Below the pieces are notes generated by a model, which saw only the letters and a list, made by a program, of their open reading frames with translations, was not told where the DNA came from and did not search any database. Positions 52,050-61,583 of a DNA stretch of 64,000 bases are shown here, piece by piece. Numbering within the stretch: the stretch's first letter is position 1; every line of letters begins with the position of its first letter. A program made the position numbers and the translations under genes. The stretch comes from Oceanobacillus jeddahensis (lineage in GTDB: Bacteria > Bacillota > Bacilli > Bacillales > Amphibacillaceae). The stretch covers positions 1,302,001 to 1,366,000 of the forward strand of contig NZ_CCDM010000001.1 in the NCBI RefSeq assembly GCF_000750635.1, given 5' to 3'.

Positions 52050-53669
52050 ATGATGCAAACACAATTAAATTTAACAACCATGGTGAAACATGCAGAAAAA
52101 TATTTTGCGGATAAAACCGTCATTTCACGTACACTGGGCGGAGTTCAAACGATTTCGTACAGAAAAATAACCGAACGAATCCGCAGGCTGGCAGGTGTTT
52201 TAAAAGGTTTAGGTGTAGAAAAAGGAGATAAAGTCGGCACGATAGCCTGGAATCATCACCGTCACCTGGAGGCTTATTTTGCTATCCCGACAATAGGGGC
52301 AGTATTGCATACGATTAATATCCGTGTTTCACCGGATGATTTAGCTTATATTATCAATCATGCAGAAGATAAAGTATTACTGGTAGATGAAGATTTATTT
52401 CCATTAATTGAGCGTGTAAAAGATCAGATTGCTGATGTCGAAAAAATAATTGTGATGACGGATAAAGAAACGTTGCCTGAAACCAGCTTATTCAATATTG
52501 CTTCCTATGAATCATTGCTTGAAGAAGCAGATCCACATACAGAGCTCGATGAAGCAATCGATGAAAATACAATGGCCGGCTTATGCTATACCTCTGGAAC
52601 AACCGGAAGACCAAAGGGAGTTGCTTATTCACACCGCGGGATTTATTTACATAGTTTAGCCCTTGGGTTAAAGGACACAGTTGGATTATCAGAGGAAGAT
52701 ATTGCGATGCCTATCGTTCCTATGTTTCATGTGAATGCCTGGGGAATGCCATTTGCTGCTTTATGGTTTGGAACAACACAGGTATTGCCGGGACCAATGC
52801 CGACACCGCAGATTTTAGCTGAATTAATTGAAACGCATCAGGTTACGATGGCAGCAGGAGTACCGACGATTTGGCTTGGTTTTCTGCAGGCTTTGGAGCA
52901 AGGAAATTATGATACAAGTAGCCTGCGCTATATTCTTTGCGGTGGGTCAGCCGCTCCAAAAGAGATGATTCGCACCTTCGAATCAACATATCATATTCCT
53001 TTTATTCATGCATATGGTATGACAGAAACGTCCCCGATCGTGACGTTAGCCCGTTTAAAAAGCTATCAGCAGGAGCTGGATGAGGAAGAACGGTTAGAAT
53101 TACGTTCCCGTCAAGGTATGGTCGTACCTGGAATTGAGATTAAAGGAATCAATGAGAACGGGGATATTGCCCATGATGAGGAAACAATTGGTGAACTCCT
53201 TGTTAAAGGCCCATGGATTGCAGATGCGTATTATAAAAATGATCGTAGTGATGAATCTTTTCGGGATGGCTGGCTACACACAGGAGATGTAGTCAATATT
53301 GATGAAGAAGGGTCCGTTAAAATCGTTGACCGTACCAAGGATATGATTAAAAGCGGTGGGGAGTGGATTTCCTCTGTCGATATAGAAAATGCATTAATGG
53401 CGCATGAGGCCATTTTTGAAGCATCTGTTATCGCTGTTCCTGATCCAAAGTGGCAGGAGCGGCCTGTAGCATGTGTCGTATTAAAAGAGAAGGAAACATT
53501 AACAGAAGAAGAAGTGAAACAATTTTTAGCACCGCAATTTGCAAAGTACTGGATTCCGGATCGCATCTTGTTTATGGATGAAATTCCAAAAACATCAGTC
53601 GGGAAATTTTTAAAACGTGCGCTGCGGGATCAGGTGAAGGAAATGCTTTCTATACCTGATCCATCGTGA
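52050..53669 (+). CDS. Fatty-acid--CoA ligase (AMP-forming)
   Basis: 539 residues from ATG 52050 (AGAGAGGAG seven bases upstream; the frame extends to 52020 inside the thiolase gene). Adenylate-forming motifs are clear: YTSGTTGRPKGVAYSHRG near residue 180, YGMTETSP near 325, GWLHTGDVV near 408, DRTKDMIKSGGEW near 425 and the C-terminal lysine in PKTSVGKFLKR near 515. It activates a fatty or aryl acid as its CoA thioester. It follows the thiolase by 14 bp and is probably the entry enzyme of this operon. Chain length is not predictable. Confidence 0.92.
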   Translation: MMQTQLNLTTMVKHAEKYFADKTVISRTLGGVQTISYRKITERIRRLAGVLKGLGVEKGDKVGTIAWNHHRHLEAYFAIPTIGAVLHTINIRVSPDDLAYIINHAEDKVLLVDEDLFPLIERVKDQIADVEKIIVMTDKETLPETSLFNIASYESLLEEADPHTELDEAIDENTMAGLCYTSGTTGRPKGVAYSHRGIYLHSLALGLKDTVGLSEEDIAMPIVPMFHVNAWGMPFAALWFGTTQVLPGPMPTPQILAELIETHQVTMAAGVPTIWLGFLQALEQGNYDTSSLRYILCGGSAAPKEMIRTFESTYHIPFIHAYGMTETSPIVTLARLKSYQQELDEEERLELRSRQGMVVPGIEIKGINENGDIAHDEETIGELLVKGPWIADAYYKNDRSDESFRDGWLHTGDVVNIDEEGSVKIVDRTKDMIKSGGEWISSVDIENALMAHEAIFEASVIAVPDPKWQERPVACVVLKEKETLTEEEVKQFLAPQFAKYWIPDRILFMDEIPKTSVGKFLKRALRDQVKEMLSIPDPS

Positions 53670-53778
53670 CAATATAACAATTCTTCTTGATAGTAAGCGT
53701 CCATGTATTCCACGCTTTGAAAAGGAAGCGAGAGGTGTGGACGCTGCTGTGTTTTCTTATTTAAAAGGAGCTGGTCAA

Positions 53779-54735
53779 ATGCAACTGACAGAAATAAAGA
53801 AAAGGATGGAGCTGCCTGTTATCATGGCTCCGATGTTTTTAATTTCCAATCCCAATATGGTTGTCGGAGCATGTGAAGCCGGGATTATTGGAACATTTCC
53901 GGCTTTGAATGCACGCAGCACAGATATTTTAGACAGCTGGATGGCAGAAATTAATGCGCGATTAACAGAAAAGAAAGAAGCAGATCCTCATGCTAACATC
54001 GCTCCGTGGGGAGTGAATTTTATTAGCCATTCCTCCAATAAGCGGTTTTACGAAGATTTGGAGTTAATTGAGAAACATCAGCCGCCGCTGGTGATTACAT
54101 CATTAGGAGATCCGTCTCCTGTGGTAAAAATAGTCCATAACTATGGCGGACTTGTTTTATCCGATGTGGTGGATGTGAAATTTGCTAAAAAAGCACTGGA
54201 AAAGGGCAGTGACGGTTTAATTTTAGTAGCAAGCGGGGCTGGAGGACATGCGGGAATGTTAAATCCATTTGCTTTTATGGATGAAGTACGCAGCTTTTTT
54301 GATGGACCAATTGCGTTGGCAGGGACGATTACAAAGGGAGAACAGATATTGGCAGCCGAAATGTTAGGAGCTGATTTTGCCTATATCGGCACCCATTTTA
54401 TTGCAACAGCGGAAAGTGGAGCAAGTACGGCCTATCAGGAATCGATTATTCAATCTGCAGCTGCTGATATTATCTATACACCTGCTTTTAGCGGCATACC
54501 TGCTAATTACCTGATTCCGAGTATTGTCAAAGCTGGTCTTGACCCAACGAATTTGCCGGAAAAAGCAGGGCTTGATTTTGAAAAGTTGTCAAGTTCATCT
54601 GCCAAAGCATGGAAAGACATTTGGGGTGCCGGCCAAGGTGTCGGCGGAACAACGAGAATACAGACAGTGCAGGAAGCTGTTGATGAATTAAAAGCAGCAT
54701 ATAATCAAGCGAAAAATGTACATCAGCTAACCTGA
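53779..54735 (+). CDS. Nitronate monooxygenase-family flavoprotein
   Basis: 318 residues from ATG 53779 behind AAAAGGAG; the frame reaches a GTG at 53737. It is a FMN-binding TIM barrel of the 2-nitropropane dioxygenase/FabK group: LPVIMAPMFLISNP at the start, GVNFISHSSNKRF near residue 80, GLILVASGAGGHAGMLNPFAF near 150 with the typical GGH, and AEMLGADFAYIGTHFIAT near 197. Natural substrates of such genes in fatty-acid operons are often not nitronates, and an enoyl reductase-like or detoxifying role is possible. Confidence 0.85.
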   Translation: MQLTEIKKRMELPVIMAPMFLISNPNMVVGACEAGIIGTFPALNARSTDILDSWMAEINARLTEKKEADPHANIAPWGVNFISHSSNKRFYEDLELIEKHQPPLVITSLGDPSPVVKIVHNYGGLVLSDVVDVKFAKKALEKGSDGLILVASGAGGHAGMLNPFAFMDEVRSFFDGPIALAGTITKGEQILAAEMLGADFAYIGTHFIATAESGASTAYQESIIQSAAADIIYTPAFSGIPANYLIPSIVKAGLDPTNLPEKAGLDFEKLSSSSAKAWKDIWGAGQGVGGTTRIQTVQEAVDELKAAYNQAKNVHQLT

Positions 54736-54764
54736 TATAATACAATAAATGGGGAGAGAGAATC

Positions 54765-55541
54765 ATGTCGATTCCGATAAAATATGAAAAGAGGGATTCC
54801 ATTGCTTTTATAGCGATGAATCGTCCGGGAAAACGCAATGCTCTGTCGATTGACATGGCGAATGATTTTGTAGATGCGTTGAAGGATGCAGAAAAAGACC
54901 CGGAAGTGAAGGCTGTTATTATTAGCGGAGAGGGGAAGATATTTTCTGCAGGCGGCGATTTGGAAGTACTTCATACCTTGGATAATAGTGCGAAAATAAT
55001 GGAATATATGAAACAGGCATTAGCGGTTATTCAAACGATACGGGAGCTTGATAAATATGTGATCAGCGCAGTACATGGATTTGCCGCAGGAGCAGGATTC
55101 AGTATTGCTGTGGCAGCAGACTTTGTGGTAGCCAAAAAAGATGCTGCTTTCGTCTGCAGTTTTACCAATGTTGGGATTATCCCGGACTTAGGGCTGTTGA
55201 AGGAATTAACAGATAATCTGCCTAATGCGGTCGTGAAAGAATGGATTTCTTCTGGAAGGCGAATTGCAGCGGAAGAAGCGTATCATCGTGGTATGGTCAA
55301 TCACGTCACAGAGGAAGATGTTGTGGAAGCGGCGATTCATTATGCTGCCTTCATTATAGATGGACCGCCGCTTGCCAATACATTTGTCAAGCATATGGTT
55401 AACCATGCAGATGAGTGGAGCAACGGGACAAATGATTTACAGGAAACAGCAGTTCAGACCTTATTGCTGCAATCGGAGGATAACAAAGAAGGAATTCAGG
55501 CATTTTTTGAGAAAAGAAAACCTGATTTTAAAGGAAGATGA
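54765..55541 (+). CDS. Enoyl-CoA hydratase/isomerase family protein
   Basis: 258-residue crotonase. MNRPGKRNALSIDMANDFVDAL is near residue 18, the first oxyanion-hole segment SGEGKIFSAGGDLEVL near 54, and the second, VHGFAAGAGFSIAVAADFVVA, near 101. Catalytic glutamates are not both obvious: the segment after SFTNVGIIPDLG has Pro-Asp where hydratases usually have Glu. The reaction may therefore be isomerisation or another crotonase chemistry. It starts at ATG 54765 behind GGGGAGAG and overlaps the next gene as ATGA. Confidence 0.88.
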   Translation: MSIPIKYEKRDSIAFIAMNRPGKRNALSIDMANDFVDALKDAEKDPEVKAVIISGEGKIFSAGGDLEVLHTLDNSAKIMEYMKQALAVIQTIRELDKYVISAVHGFAAGAGFSIAVAADFVVAKKDAAFVCSFTNVGIIPDLGLLKELTDNLPNAVVKEWISSGRRIAAEEAYHRGMVNHVTEEDVVEAAIHYAAFIIDGPPLANTFVKHMVNHADEWSNGTNDLQETAVQTLLLQSEDNKEGIQAFFEKRKPDFKGR

Positions 55542-56509
55542 TTGCTAAGAAAGAAGTGACGCCTATGTTAGATAAGTTAGGAATGAAACGTATAACATTA
55601 TCATTGCCGTTTCGTCTAAATCATGTCAATTGCTTTATCGCGGAGGAAGCGGACGGCTATAAGATTTTAGATACGGGATTGCATAATGAAGGTACGGCGA
55701 AAGTATGGGAAAAAGAATTGGCAGGAAAGCGGGTTACAGATATTATTGTGTCCCATTATCATCCGGATCATTTCGGCTATGCTGGAAAACTGCAGGAAAA
55801 GACGAATGCGCGTGTCTGGATGCCTGAAATTGATTTACAGGCGGCCCTCCAGGCTTGGGAGAAGCCTTTTTTAGAAAAATTAAAGGCAAACTATCATCGG
55901 GCGGGTATTCCAGAGAATATAAGCGGGGCTTTGGCGGAGAACACGGCCGCATTTGCACCGCTGGTGACTCCTTATCCAAAAGTAGAAAACATCTTAAAGG
56001 AAGGCGAAACGCTGCAGTTTGGGAAGTATGCCTATGAGATTATACATACACCGGGCCATTCTGACGGCCTGGTCACTTTTTATAATCGGGAAAATAATGT
56101 TCTTTTGTCAACAGATCATATCCTTCCAAAGATTACACCAAATATTTCGTATTGGTTTCATGGAGATTCTAACCCTCTGGAAAATTATCTTCATTCCTTA
56201 AAGAAGATAAAGAAATTGGATGTGGAATGGGTGATCCCGTCCCATGGCGATCCATTTCAGAATGCATCCAAGCGGATCTCGGAAATAGAAGCACATCATG
56301 CAGAACGGTTAAGCAGCCTGAAAGAAATGTTAAAAACCGGATTAACTGTCTATGAGACGATGGAAAAACTTTTTCCGAAGAAGCTGGCTGTTCATGATAC
56401 CCGGTTTGCGGTAGGGGAAACGCTTGCTCATTTAGAATATTTACGGCTGGCCGGTGAGTGCGGGCGTGAATTAGTGGACGGTATTTATATTTATCACGTG
56501 ATTAGTTAA
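55538..56509 (+). CDS. Metallo-beta-lactamase-fold hydrolase
   Basis: 323 residues. The metal motif HYHPDHFGYAGKL (HxHxDH) lies near residue 68, HTPGHSDGLVTFY near 172, the Asp in LSTDHILPKITPN near 192 and SHGDPF near 235. A C-terminal helical region follows, as in glyoxalase II-like thioester hydrolases. The ATG at 55538 overlaps the hydratase stop; ATG 55565 is an alternative with better spacing. In an acyl-CoA operon a thioesterase or glyoxalase-like role is plausible but not shown. Confidence 0.85.
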   Translation: MIAKKEVTPMLDKLGMKRITLSLPFRLNHVNCFIAEEADGYKILDTGLHNEGTAKVWEKELAGKRVTDIIVSHYHPDHFGYAGKLQEKTNARVWMPEIDLQAALQAWEKPFLEKLKANYHRAGIPENISGALAENTAAFAPLVTPYPKVENILKEGETLQFGKYAYEIIHTPGHSDGLVTFYNRENNVLLSTDHILPKITPNISYWFHGDSNPLENYLHSLKKIKKLDVEWVIPSHGDPFQNASKRISEIEAHHAERLSSLKEMLKTGLTVYETMEKLFPKKLAVHDTRFAVGETLAHLEYLRLAGECGRELVDGIYIYHVIS

Positions 56510-56622
56510 CAGGAACGGGCAGTGTTTTTGATGATTGCTTTTCTCTAGATTCCTTTCACTTTCTTTTCAACAATCAATTGTTATATGATGATAGAAAAGG
56601 TTGGAAAGGAAGGTTGTCAGAT

Positions 56623-57447
56623 ATGAGTAAACACTTGCAGGATACAGTAACATTGAATAATGGTGTAGATATGCCCAAATTCGGACTTGGTGTCTATAAA
56701 GTAGAAGAAGGGCAAACGGCAGTAGATGCTGTGAGAATTGCTTTAGAGCATGGTTACCGCAGTATTGATACAGCTTCATTTTATCAAAATGAGGTTAGTG
56801 TCGGGCAAGGAATGAAGGAGTCTGGCGTACCAAGAAAGGATATTTTTCTAACATCAAAGGTTTGGAATGATGAGCAAGGCTATCAATCTACCTTAGAAGC
56901 ATTTGAAAGAAGTCTTGAGAAATTAGATACCGATTATTTGGATCTGTATTTGATTCATTGGCCGGTACAAGAAACATTTATTGATACGTGGAAGGCATTA
57001 GAGAAGCTTTATCATGATGGTCGTGTCCGTGCCATCGGAGTCAGTAATTTTCATATTCAGCATTTAGAGCGATTACTTCCTGAAGCGGAGATTATACCAG
57101 CGATTAATCAAGTTGAATTCCATCCACATTTAACACAAGAAGGATTACGTGCATTTTGTGAAAAGCAAGGAATTCATTTAGAAGCTTGGTCCCCTTTAAA
57201 ACGTGGTGAGCTGCTAGATCATCCAACCCTTGTATCGATTGCGGAAAAATACGGTAAGAATGTCGCGCAGGTTATTCTCCGATGGGATATCCAGCATGAT
57301 GTGGTGACGATTCCGAAATCAATTACGCCGGAACGTATCGTTGCCAATGCAGAAATTTTTGATTTTGAATTAACAGATGAAGAAATGAAGCAAATTGACG
57401 GAATGAATGAAAATAGCCGGTCTGGTTCTAATCCGGACGATTTTTAA
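56623..57447 (+). CDS. Aldo/keto reductase (YvgN/YtbE-like)
   Basis: 274 residues from ATG 56623 behind GGAAAGGAAGG; the frame extends to 56578 without support. The AKR tetrad is visible: Asp and Tyr in RSIDTASFYQNE near residue 50, Lys in LTSKVWND near 80 and His in LYLIHWPVQ near 112. The nucleotide-binding end IPKSITPERIVANAEIF lies near 240. It reduces aldehydes, with methylglyoxal or glyoxal as common substrates of Bacillus homologues, using NADPH. It is transcribed alone and ends at a clear terminator. Confidence 0.92.
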   Translation: MSKHLQDTVTLNNGVDMPKFGLGVYKVEEGQTAVDAVRIALEHGYRSIDTASFYQNEVSVGQGMKESGVPRKDIFLTSKVWNDEQGYQSTLEAFERSLEKLDTDYLDLYLIHWPVQETFIDTWKALEKLYHDGRVRAIGVSNFHIQHLERLLPEAEIIPAINQVEFHPHLTQEGLRAFCEKQGIHLEAWSPLKRGELLDHPTLVSIAEKYGKNVAQVILRWDIQHDVVTIPKSITPERIVANAEIFDFELTDEEMKQIDGMNENSRSGSNPDDF

Positions 57448-57504
57448 TAAGAACGTTGCTTTCTACTATAATTATTTCTTCGTCAGCTGAAAGAATTTTA
57501 AAAG

Positions 57505-57550
57505 GAAAAGTGCTCAGGGCAGAATATTTCTGTTGCTGAGCACTTTTCAA
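57505..57550 (+). terminator. Terminator after the aldo/keto reductase
   Basis: GAAAAGTGCTCAG (57505-57517) pairs with CTGAGCACTTTTC (57536-57548), around an 18-nt loop that can itself pair partly. It ends in a T-run. Confidence 0.8.
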
Positions 57551-57599
57551 TAGTTATTTATTCCAAATAAAGACGCTGTTTAGCCGTTGCCTTGATTAA

Positions 57600-57655
57600 G
57601 GCTTTATCACGGAGAAACGCCCGTAAAACTCCCGCTGAATGAAGTTTCGTTTTAT
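57600..57655. repeat. Palindromic repeat family 2, fragment D
   Basis: TTTATCACGGAGAAACGCCC-GTAAAACTCCCGC is the family 2 left end, fused directly to TGAATGAAGTTTCGTTTTAT, which occurs near the right part of copy A. It is an internally deleted copy. Confidence 0.6.
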
Positions 57656-57680
57656 AGAAATTTTCGTTTGGAGATTTACT

Positions 57681-57883
57681 TGTTAAAACATCAGGAAGAT
57701 TTTGAAGCTGAATTTCTTCAATCTATTCAGCTCCTTCATCAAGAAATGGCCCTTTATATTAATCGCTACCGGAAAGATATAAATCTTTCAGATGAAGCGT
57801 TTAATCACACGCTTATTCTTCCGGCAGTAGTCCTAGATGTTGTAATCCGTACAAAATACCATCATCATTTACGTCTTTGGTGA
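57681..57883 (+). CDS. Possible small protein gene or gene remnant
   Basis: A 67-codon frame from TTG 57681, with GGAG about seven bases upstream, begins LLKHQEDFEAEFLQSIQLLHQ and is amphipathic and helical. It overlaps the 3' end of the convergent HAD gene by about 70 bp, and its last third is simply the antisense of that gene. No family was recognised. It may be chance or the stub of a decayed gene next to a repeat. Confidence 0.2.
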
Positions 57884-58610
57884 CAAATGCGGCGACGTCC
57901 TTTACTTCAGGTAATGCATTTCCCATAGCAACCCCGTTAGGAACTAATTGAAGCATTTCGATATCATTTAATGCATCGCCGAATGCGTACTGTCTTTCTG
58001 CAGGAAAATCAAGATATTCGAGCAGCTTTTTGATACCAATTGCTTTAGAGATTCCTTTTGGAAGGATGTCTAAAGATTTAGGATGCCAGCGGATAAAATC
58101 GAATTCCGAAAAGGTTTCCCGGTAAATCTCATCTTCACCTTCTGTGTTAAAGAGAAGCCCCTGGTAGATTTCATTGTACTTTTCAAAATCCTGCTCTTGT
58201 GTCGGGAAAACACCTAACTTTAATGTTGAAATACTTTCCTCTATATATGGATGATCATTTGGTACATTGGTGGTCATCTTTTTATCATTCATATAAACAA
58301 CTGGATGATTTTTATTTAAAGCAAATGTTGTTAATTTATTCAAGGATTCTTGATTTAATGTATTTGCAAAAATCACTTCTCCACGGAATACAACATATTG
58401 TCCGTTGTAGCATATGTAAGTGTCAATTCCTAATTCTTTTCGTAAATCTTCAAATAAAAATTTAGCGCGGCCTGTGGAGATTGCAACTTCATGGCCAAGT
58501 TCTTTTAATTTAAAAATCGCCTTTTTCGCAGATTCCGGAAGTGTTCTTTCTTCTTCAGTCAACAGGGTTCCATCGATATCGAAAAATATAATACTTCTAT
58601 CTGTTACCAT
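57813..58610 (-). CDS. Cof-type HAD-family phosphatase
   Basis: 265 residues, HAD superfamily class IIB. Motif I is FFDIDGTLL near residue 9 (nucleophile and acid Asp), motif II is ISTGRA near 40, the motif III lysine lies in ILPKGISKAIGIKKLL near 188 and motif IV is FGDALNDIEML near 212. The cap domain sits between motifs II and III, as in Cof/YwpJ proteins, which dephosphorylate sugar phosphates or FMN-like compounds. The substrate is unknown. It starts at ATG 58610 with GGAG upstream. Confidence 0.92.
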   Translation of the reverse strand: MVTDRSIIFFDIDGTLLTEEERTLPESAKKAIFKLKELGHEVAISTGRAKFLFEDLRKELGIDTYICYNGQYVVFRGEVIFANTLNQESLNKLTTFALNKNHPVVYMNDKKMTTNVPNDHPYIEESISTLKLGVFPTQEQDFEKYNEIYQGLLFNTEGEDEIYRETFSEFDFIRWHPKSLDILPKGISKAIGIKKLLEYLDFPAERQYAFGDALNDIEMLQLVPNGVAMGNALPEVKDVAAFVTKDVNDDGILYGLQHLGLLPEE

Positions 58611-58766
58611 CTAATCCCTCATTTCTCCTTTATCATCCTTTTCTATTATGATGGAACTGCTTGTCAGATTCAACTGCTGATCTTTAGGAAAGTAAATTTG
58701 TTATTCTTCACAAACGTATTTAAATCGCTTACAATCAAGTTAGATTATAGATGGGGAGTTAATTGT

Positions 58767-59207
58767 ATGAAACGCTTATTATTACTTATTGTAATATGCA
58801 TTCCTTTGTTCTTGGCAGGCTGTTTAAGTCCGAGCAGTGCCCGGATAGTGAATGATATGTATGAGGCTGCGCTTATGGAAGAGGAGGAGAATGTAGCTTC
58901 TTATTTTTCAGAAGAATATATAGAAGCTCATTCGATAGATGAATTAACGAATGAACTAGCAGAAGATGTCCGGGCTATGTATGGAGTGAAAATGATGAAT
59001 ATTACACTTATTCGCGATAGGGAGTTAAAGGACGATTACATCGAATCGATTGGATTATCGAATGATCAGGATTTATATGTTGTTACGGCCCAAACAGATG
59101 AAAGAGAAGTGATGGTTTGGATCGTTGAACGTGGGAATACCCAGTATTCGATTATTTATGGAGAACGATATGATTTTGATACATACAATGACATAGTACT
59201 TGAATGA
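58767..59207 (+). CDS. Small hypothetical lipoprotein
   Basis: 146 residues from ATG 58767 behind GGGGAG; the frame continues upstream to 58698. A signal peptide (LLLLIVICIPLFLAGC) has a clear lipobox LAGC. The mature part is acidic and resembles the NTF2-like fold of small lipoproteins (NDMYEAALMEEEENVASYF near residue 29, then YSIIYGERYDFDTY at the end). No function can be assigned. Confidence 0.78.
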   Translation: MKRLLLLIVICIPLFLAGCLSPSSARIVNDMYEAALMEEEENVASYFSEEYIEAHSIDELTNELAEDVRAMYGVKMMNITLIRDRELKDDYIESIGLSNDQDLYVVTAQTDEREVMVWIVERGNTQYSIIYGERYDFDTYNDIVLE

Positions 59208-59234
59208 AAACATGATAACTTACCATGTTTTTTC
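59207..59234 (+). terminator. Short terminator after the lipoprotein gene
   Basis: AAAACATG (59207-59214) pairs with CATGTTTT (59224-59231), followed by more T residues. The stem is short but well placed. Confidence 0.6.
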
Positions 59235-59326
59235 TCATGATTGATTTGTCATCTCATCGTAACTTCTTTTGATGTCTTTAAACAGACACGCTTTATTTTT
59301 ACTTCAAAAAAATTCCATAGAGCATG

Positions 59327-59352
59327 TTTTAACTTTCTACTGCATAGGATAT
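59327..59352 (+). promoter_or_regulatory. Candidate stress/sporulation sigma-factor promoter of prkA
   Basis: TTTTAA (59327-59332), a 14-bp spacer and GGATAT (59347-59352) resemble a sigma-B promoter (GTTTAA-N12-14-GGGTAT) with two mismatches. It is 31 bp before the prkA start. No good sigma-A promoter competes. Confidence 0.35.
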
Positions 59353-59383
59353 AGAAATCGTTGCAAGATGGAGGGAGCCTGCG

Positions 59384-61279
59384 ATGGATATTTTAAATAA
59401 AGTAAAAAACGATAGAGAAGCAGAAAAGCAGCTAGGATGGGAAGGAACATTTGCGGAATACTTAGAGCTCGTAAAAGAGAACCCGACAATCGCACAGACT
59501 GCTCATTCTCGTGTATATAATATGATTAAGAGTGCGGGGGTTAAAGAGAAAGATAATCGAAAAATGTATCAGTTTTTTGGGTCAGCTATTTTCGGGCTGG
59601 AATCAGCTATTGAAAGTTTAGTAGAAGAGTATTTTCATCCAGCAGCAAGAAGATTAGACGTGAGAAAACGTATTTTACTATTAATGGGGCCAGTCAGCGG
59701 AGGTAAATCTACTATTGTCAGCTTGCTGAAGCGCGGATTGGAGCAATATTCACGTACAGACGAAGGGGCTGTGTATGCGATCAAGAACTGTCCAATGCAT
59801 GAAGACCCCCTACACCTCATACCACAACACTTGCGTGAAGACTTCTATGAAGAATATGGTATTCGAATTGAAGGAAGCTTATCTCCATTGAATACCATGC
59901 GTTTAGAAAAAGAATATGGCGGCAGGATTGAAGATGTCAAAGTACAGCGAATCTTTTTCTCGGAAGATAAAAGGGTAGGGATTGGGACGTTTAGTCCTTC
60001 CGATCCAAAATCACAGGATATTGCTGATTTAACGGGAAGTATTGATTTTTCCACGATTGCCGAATTTGGCTCCGAATCTGATCCGCGCGCTTATCGCTTT
60101 GACGGCGAATTAAATAAAGCTAACCGTGGAATGATGGAGTTCCAGGAGATTTTGAAAAGTGATGAAAAATTCTTATGGCATCTGCTTTCACTGACGCAGG
60201 AAGGGAATTTTAAAGCGGGAAGATTTGCGCTTATAAGCGCCGATGAGCTTATAATTGCTCACACGAACGAATCAGAGTATAAATCATTTATTTCCAATAA
60301 AAAGAATGAAGCACTTCATTCCAGGATGATTGTGATGCCGATTCCTTATAATTTGAAGGTCAGTGAAGAGGAACGAATTTATAAAAAAATGATCCAGGAA
60401 AGTGATATTGCCGACGTGCATGTGGCTCCGCATGCTTTGCGGGCAGCTGCGATATTCTCTATTTTGACACGATTAAAAGAATCGAAAAAACAGACTGTAG
60501 ATGTTGTTAAAAAAATGCGCCTTTATGATGGAGAAAGTGTAGAAGGATATAATCAAATTGATGTAGAAGATCTTTTAAATGAGTACACGGATGAAGGGAT
60601 GGCGGGAATCGATCCAAGGTATGTGATCAACCGGATTTCCTCAACGATTATCCGTAAAGAAGTTCCTTCCATCAATGCGTTGGATGTATTGCGTTCGTTA
60701 AAAGAAGGATTAAATCAGCATCCATCGATTTCTAAGGATGACTTGGAGAAATATTTAAATTATATTTCGATTGCCCGGAAAGAATATGATGAGATTGCGA
60801 AAAAAGAAGTACAGAAAGCGTTTGTTTATTCTTATGAAGAATCCGCGAAAACCTTAATGGATAACTATCTGGATAATGTGGAAGCCTATTGTAATCAGAA
60901 TAAATTGCGTGATCCGCTGACTGGAGAGGAAATGAATCCGGATGAAAAGCTGATGCGTTCGATTGAGGAACAGATTGGCATTTCGGAAAATGCGAAAAAA
61001 GGCTTCCGGGAAGAAATTTTAATTCGTTTATCTGCTTATGCACGTAAAGGGAAACGATTTGATTATCAATCGCATGAGCGTCTGCGTGAAGCGATTCAAA
61101 AGAAATTATTTGCGGATTTAAAAGATGTGGTTAAAATTACAACGTCTTCAAAAACGCCGAATGAATCGCAGCTGAAGAAAATTAACGAGGTAATTGCCCG
61201 CCTGATTGATGAGCATGGCTATAATTCTGTGTCTGCAAATGAACTTTTGCGTTATGTTGGCAGTTTATTAAACCGATAA
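59384..61279 (+). CDS. prkA: PrkA AAA+ ATPase / serine protein kinase
   Basis: 631 residues starting ATG 59384 behind GGAGG. The AAA+ core has Walker A LLMGPVSGGKSTIVSLL near residue 102 and downstream RGMMEFQEILK near 248, a Walker B/sensor region. The C-terminal kinase-like region includes NEVIARLIDEHGYNSVSANELLRYVGSLLNR. PrkA has been described as a serine kinase and, more recently, as an ATP-dependent Lon-like protease in Bacillus, and affects sporulation. It precedes yhbH and spoVR, the order conserved from Bacilli to Escherichia coli (yeaG-yeaH-ycgB). Confidence 0.96.
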   Translation: MDILNKVKNDREAEKQLGWEGTFAEYLELVKENPTIAQTAHSRVYNMIKSAGVKEKDNRKMYQFFGSAIFGLESAIESLVEEYFHPAARRLDVRKRILLLMGPVSGGKSTIVSLLKRGLEQYSRTDEGAVYAIKNCPMHEDPLHLIPQHLREDFYEEYGIRIEGSLSPLNTMRLEKEYGGRIEDVKVQRIFFSEDKRVGIGTFSPSDPKSQDIADLTGSIDFSTIAEFGSESDPRAYRFDGELNKANRGMMEFQEILKSDEKFLWHLLSLTQEGNFKAGRFALISADELIIAHTNESEYKSFISNKKNEALHSRMIVMPIPYNLKVSEEERIYKKMIQESDIADVHVAPHALRAAAIFSILTRLKESKKQTVDVVKKMRLYDGESVEGYNQIDVEDLLNEYTDEGMAGIDPRYVINRISSTIIRKEVPSINALDVLRSLKEGLNQHPSISKDDLEKYLNYISIARKEYDEIAKKEVQKAFVYSYEESAKTLMDNYLDNVEAYCNQNKLRDPLTGEEMNPDEKLMRSIEEQIGISENAKKGFREEILIRLSAYARKGKRFDYQSHERLREAIQKKLFADLKDVVKITTSSKTPNESQLKKINEVIARLIDEHGYNSVSANELLRYVGSLLNR

Positions 61280-61313
61280 AGCAATCTCTTGTTTGATCCA
61301 TCTTAGAAAAAAT

Positions 61314-61358
61314 GAAAAGTGGTATCCATATGAATCCGGATGCCACTTTTCGTTTTAT
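61314..61358 (+). terminator. Terminator after prkA
   Basis: GAAAAGTGGTATCC (61314-61327) pairs with GGATGCCACTTTTC (61338-61351) with one mismatch and is followed by GTTTTAT. Confidence 0.8.
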
Positions 61359-61431
61359 CTTCATTCGTGAAAGGGCTTTCCTGAAAACCTCAATTTCTTT
61401 AAATCCGTTTGCAATAACCTGTTCCCTCTTG

Positions 61432-61439
61432 CATACAAT
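61432..61439 (+). promoter_or_regulatory. Candidate sigma-E -10 element upstream of yhbH
   Basis: CATACAAT matches the sigma-E -10 consensus exactly. An AATA-containing -35-like stretch lies about 15 bp upstream near 61413-61416. It is 144 bp before yhbH, and homologues in Bacillus subtilis are sigma-E dependent. The rest of the 61280-61583 gap shows only the terminator. Confidence 0.45.
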
Positions 61440-61583
61440 AGATAAAGCATGTTTCTAAAACTGTTTGTACAATAAAGTGAAACTTCAGTCAGTTAAGGGT
61501 GCTTTCATCTTTATAACTGATTCCGGGTTTCATTGCGATAAACTGATGATTGGAAACAATTAAGATATAAGGAGAGGATTCAA

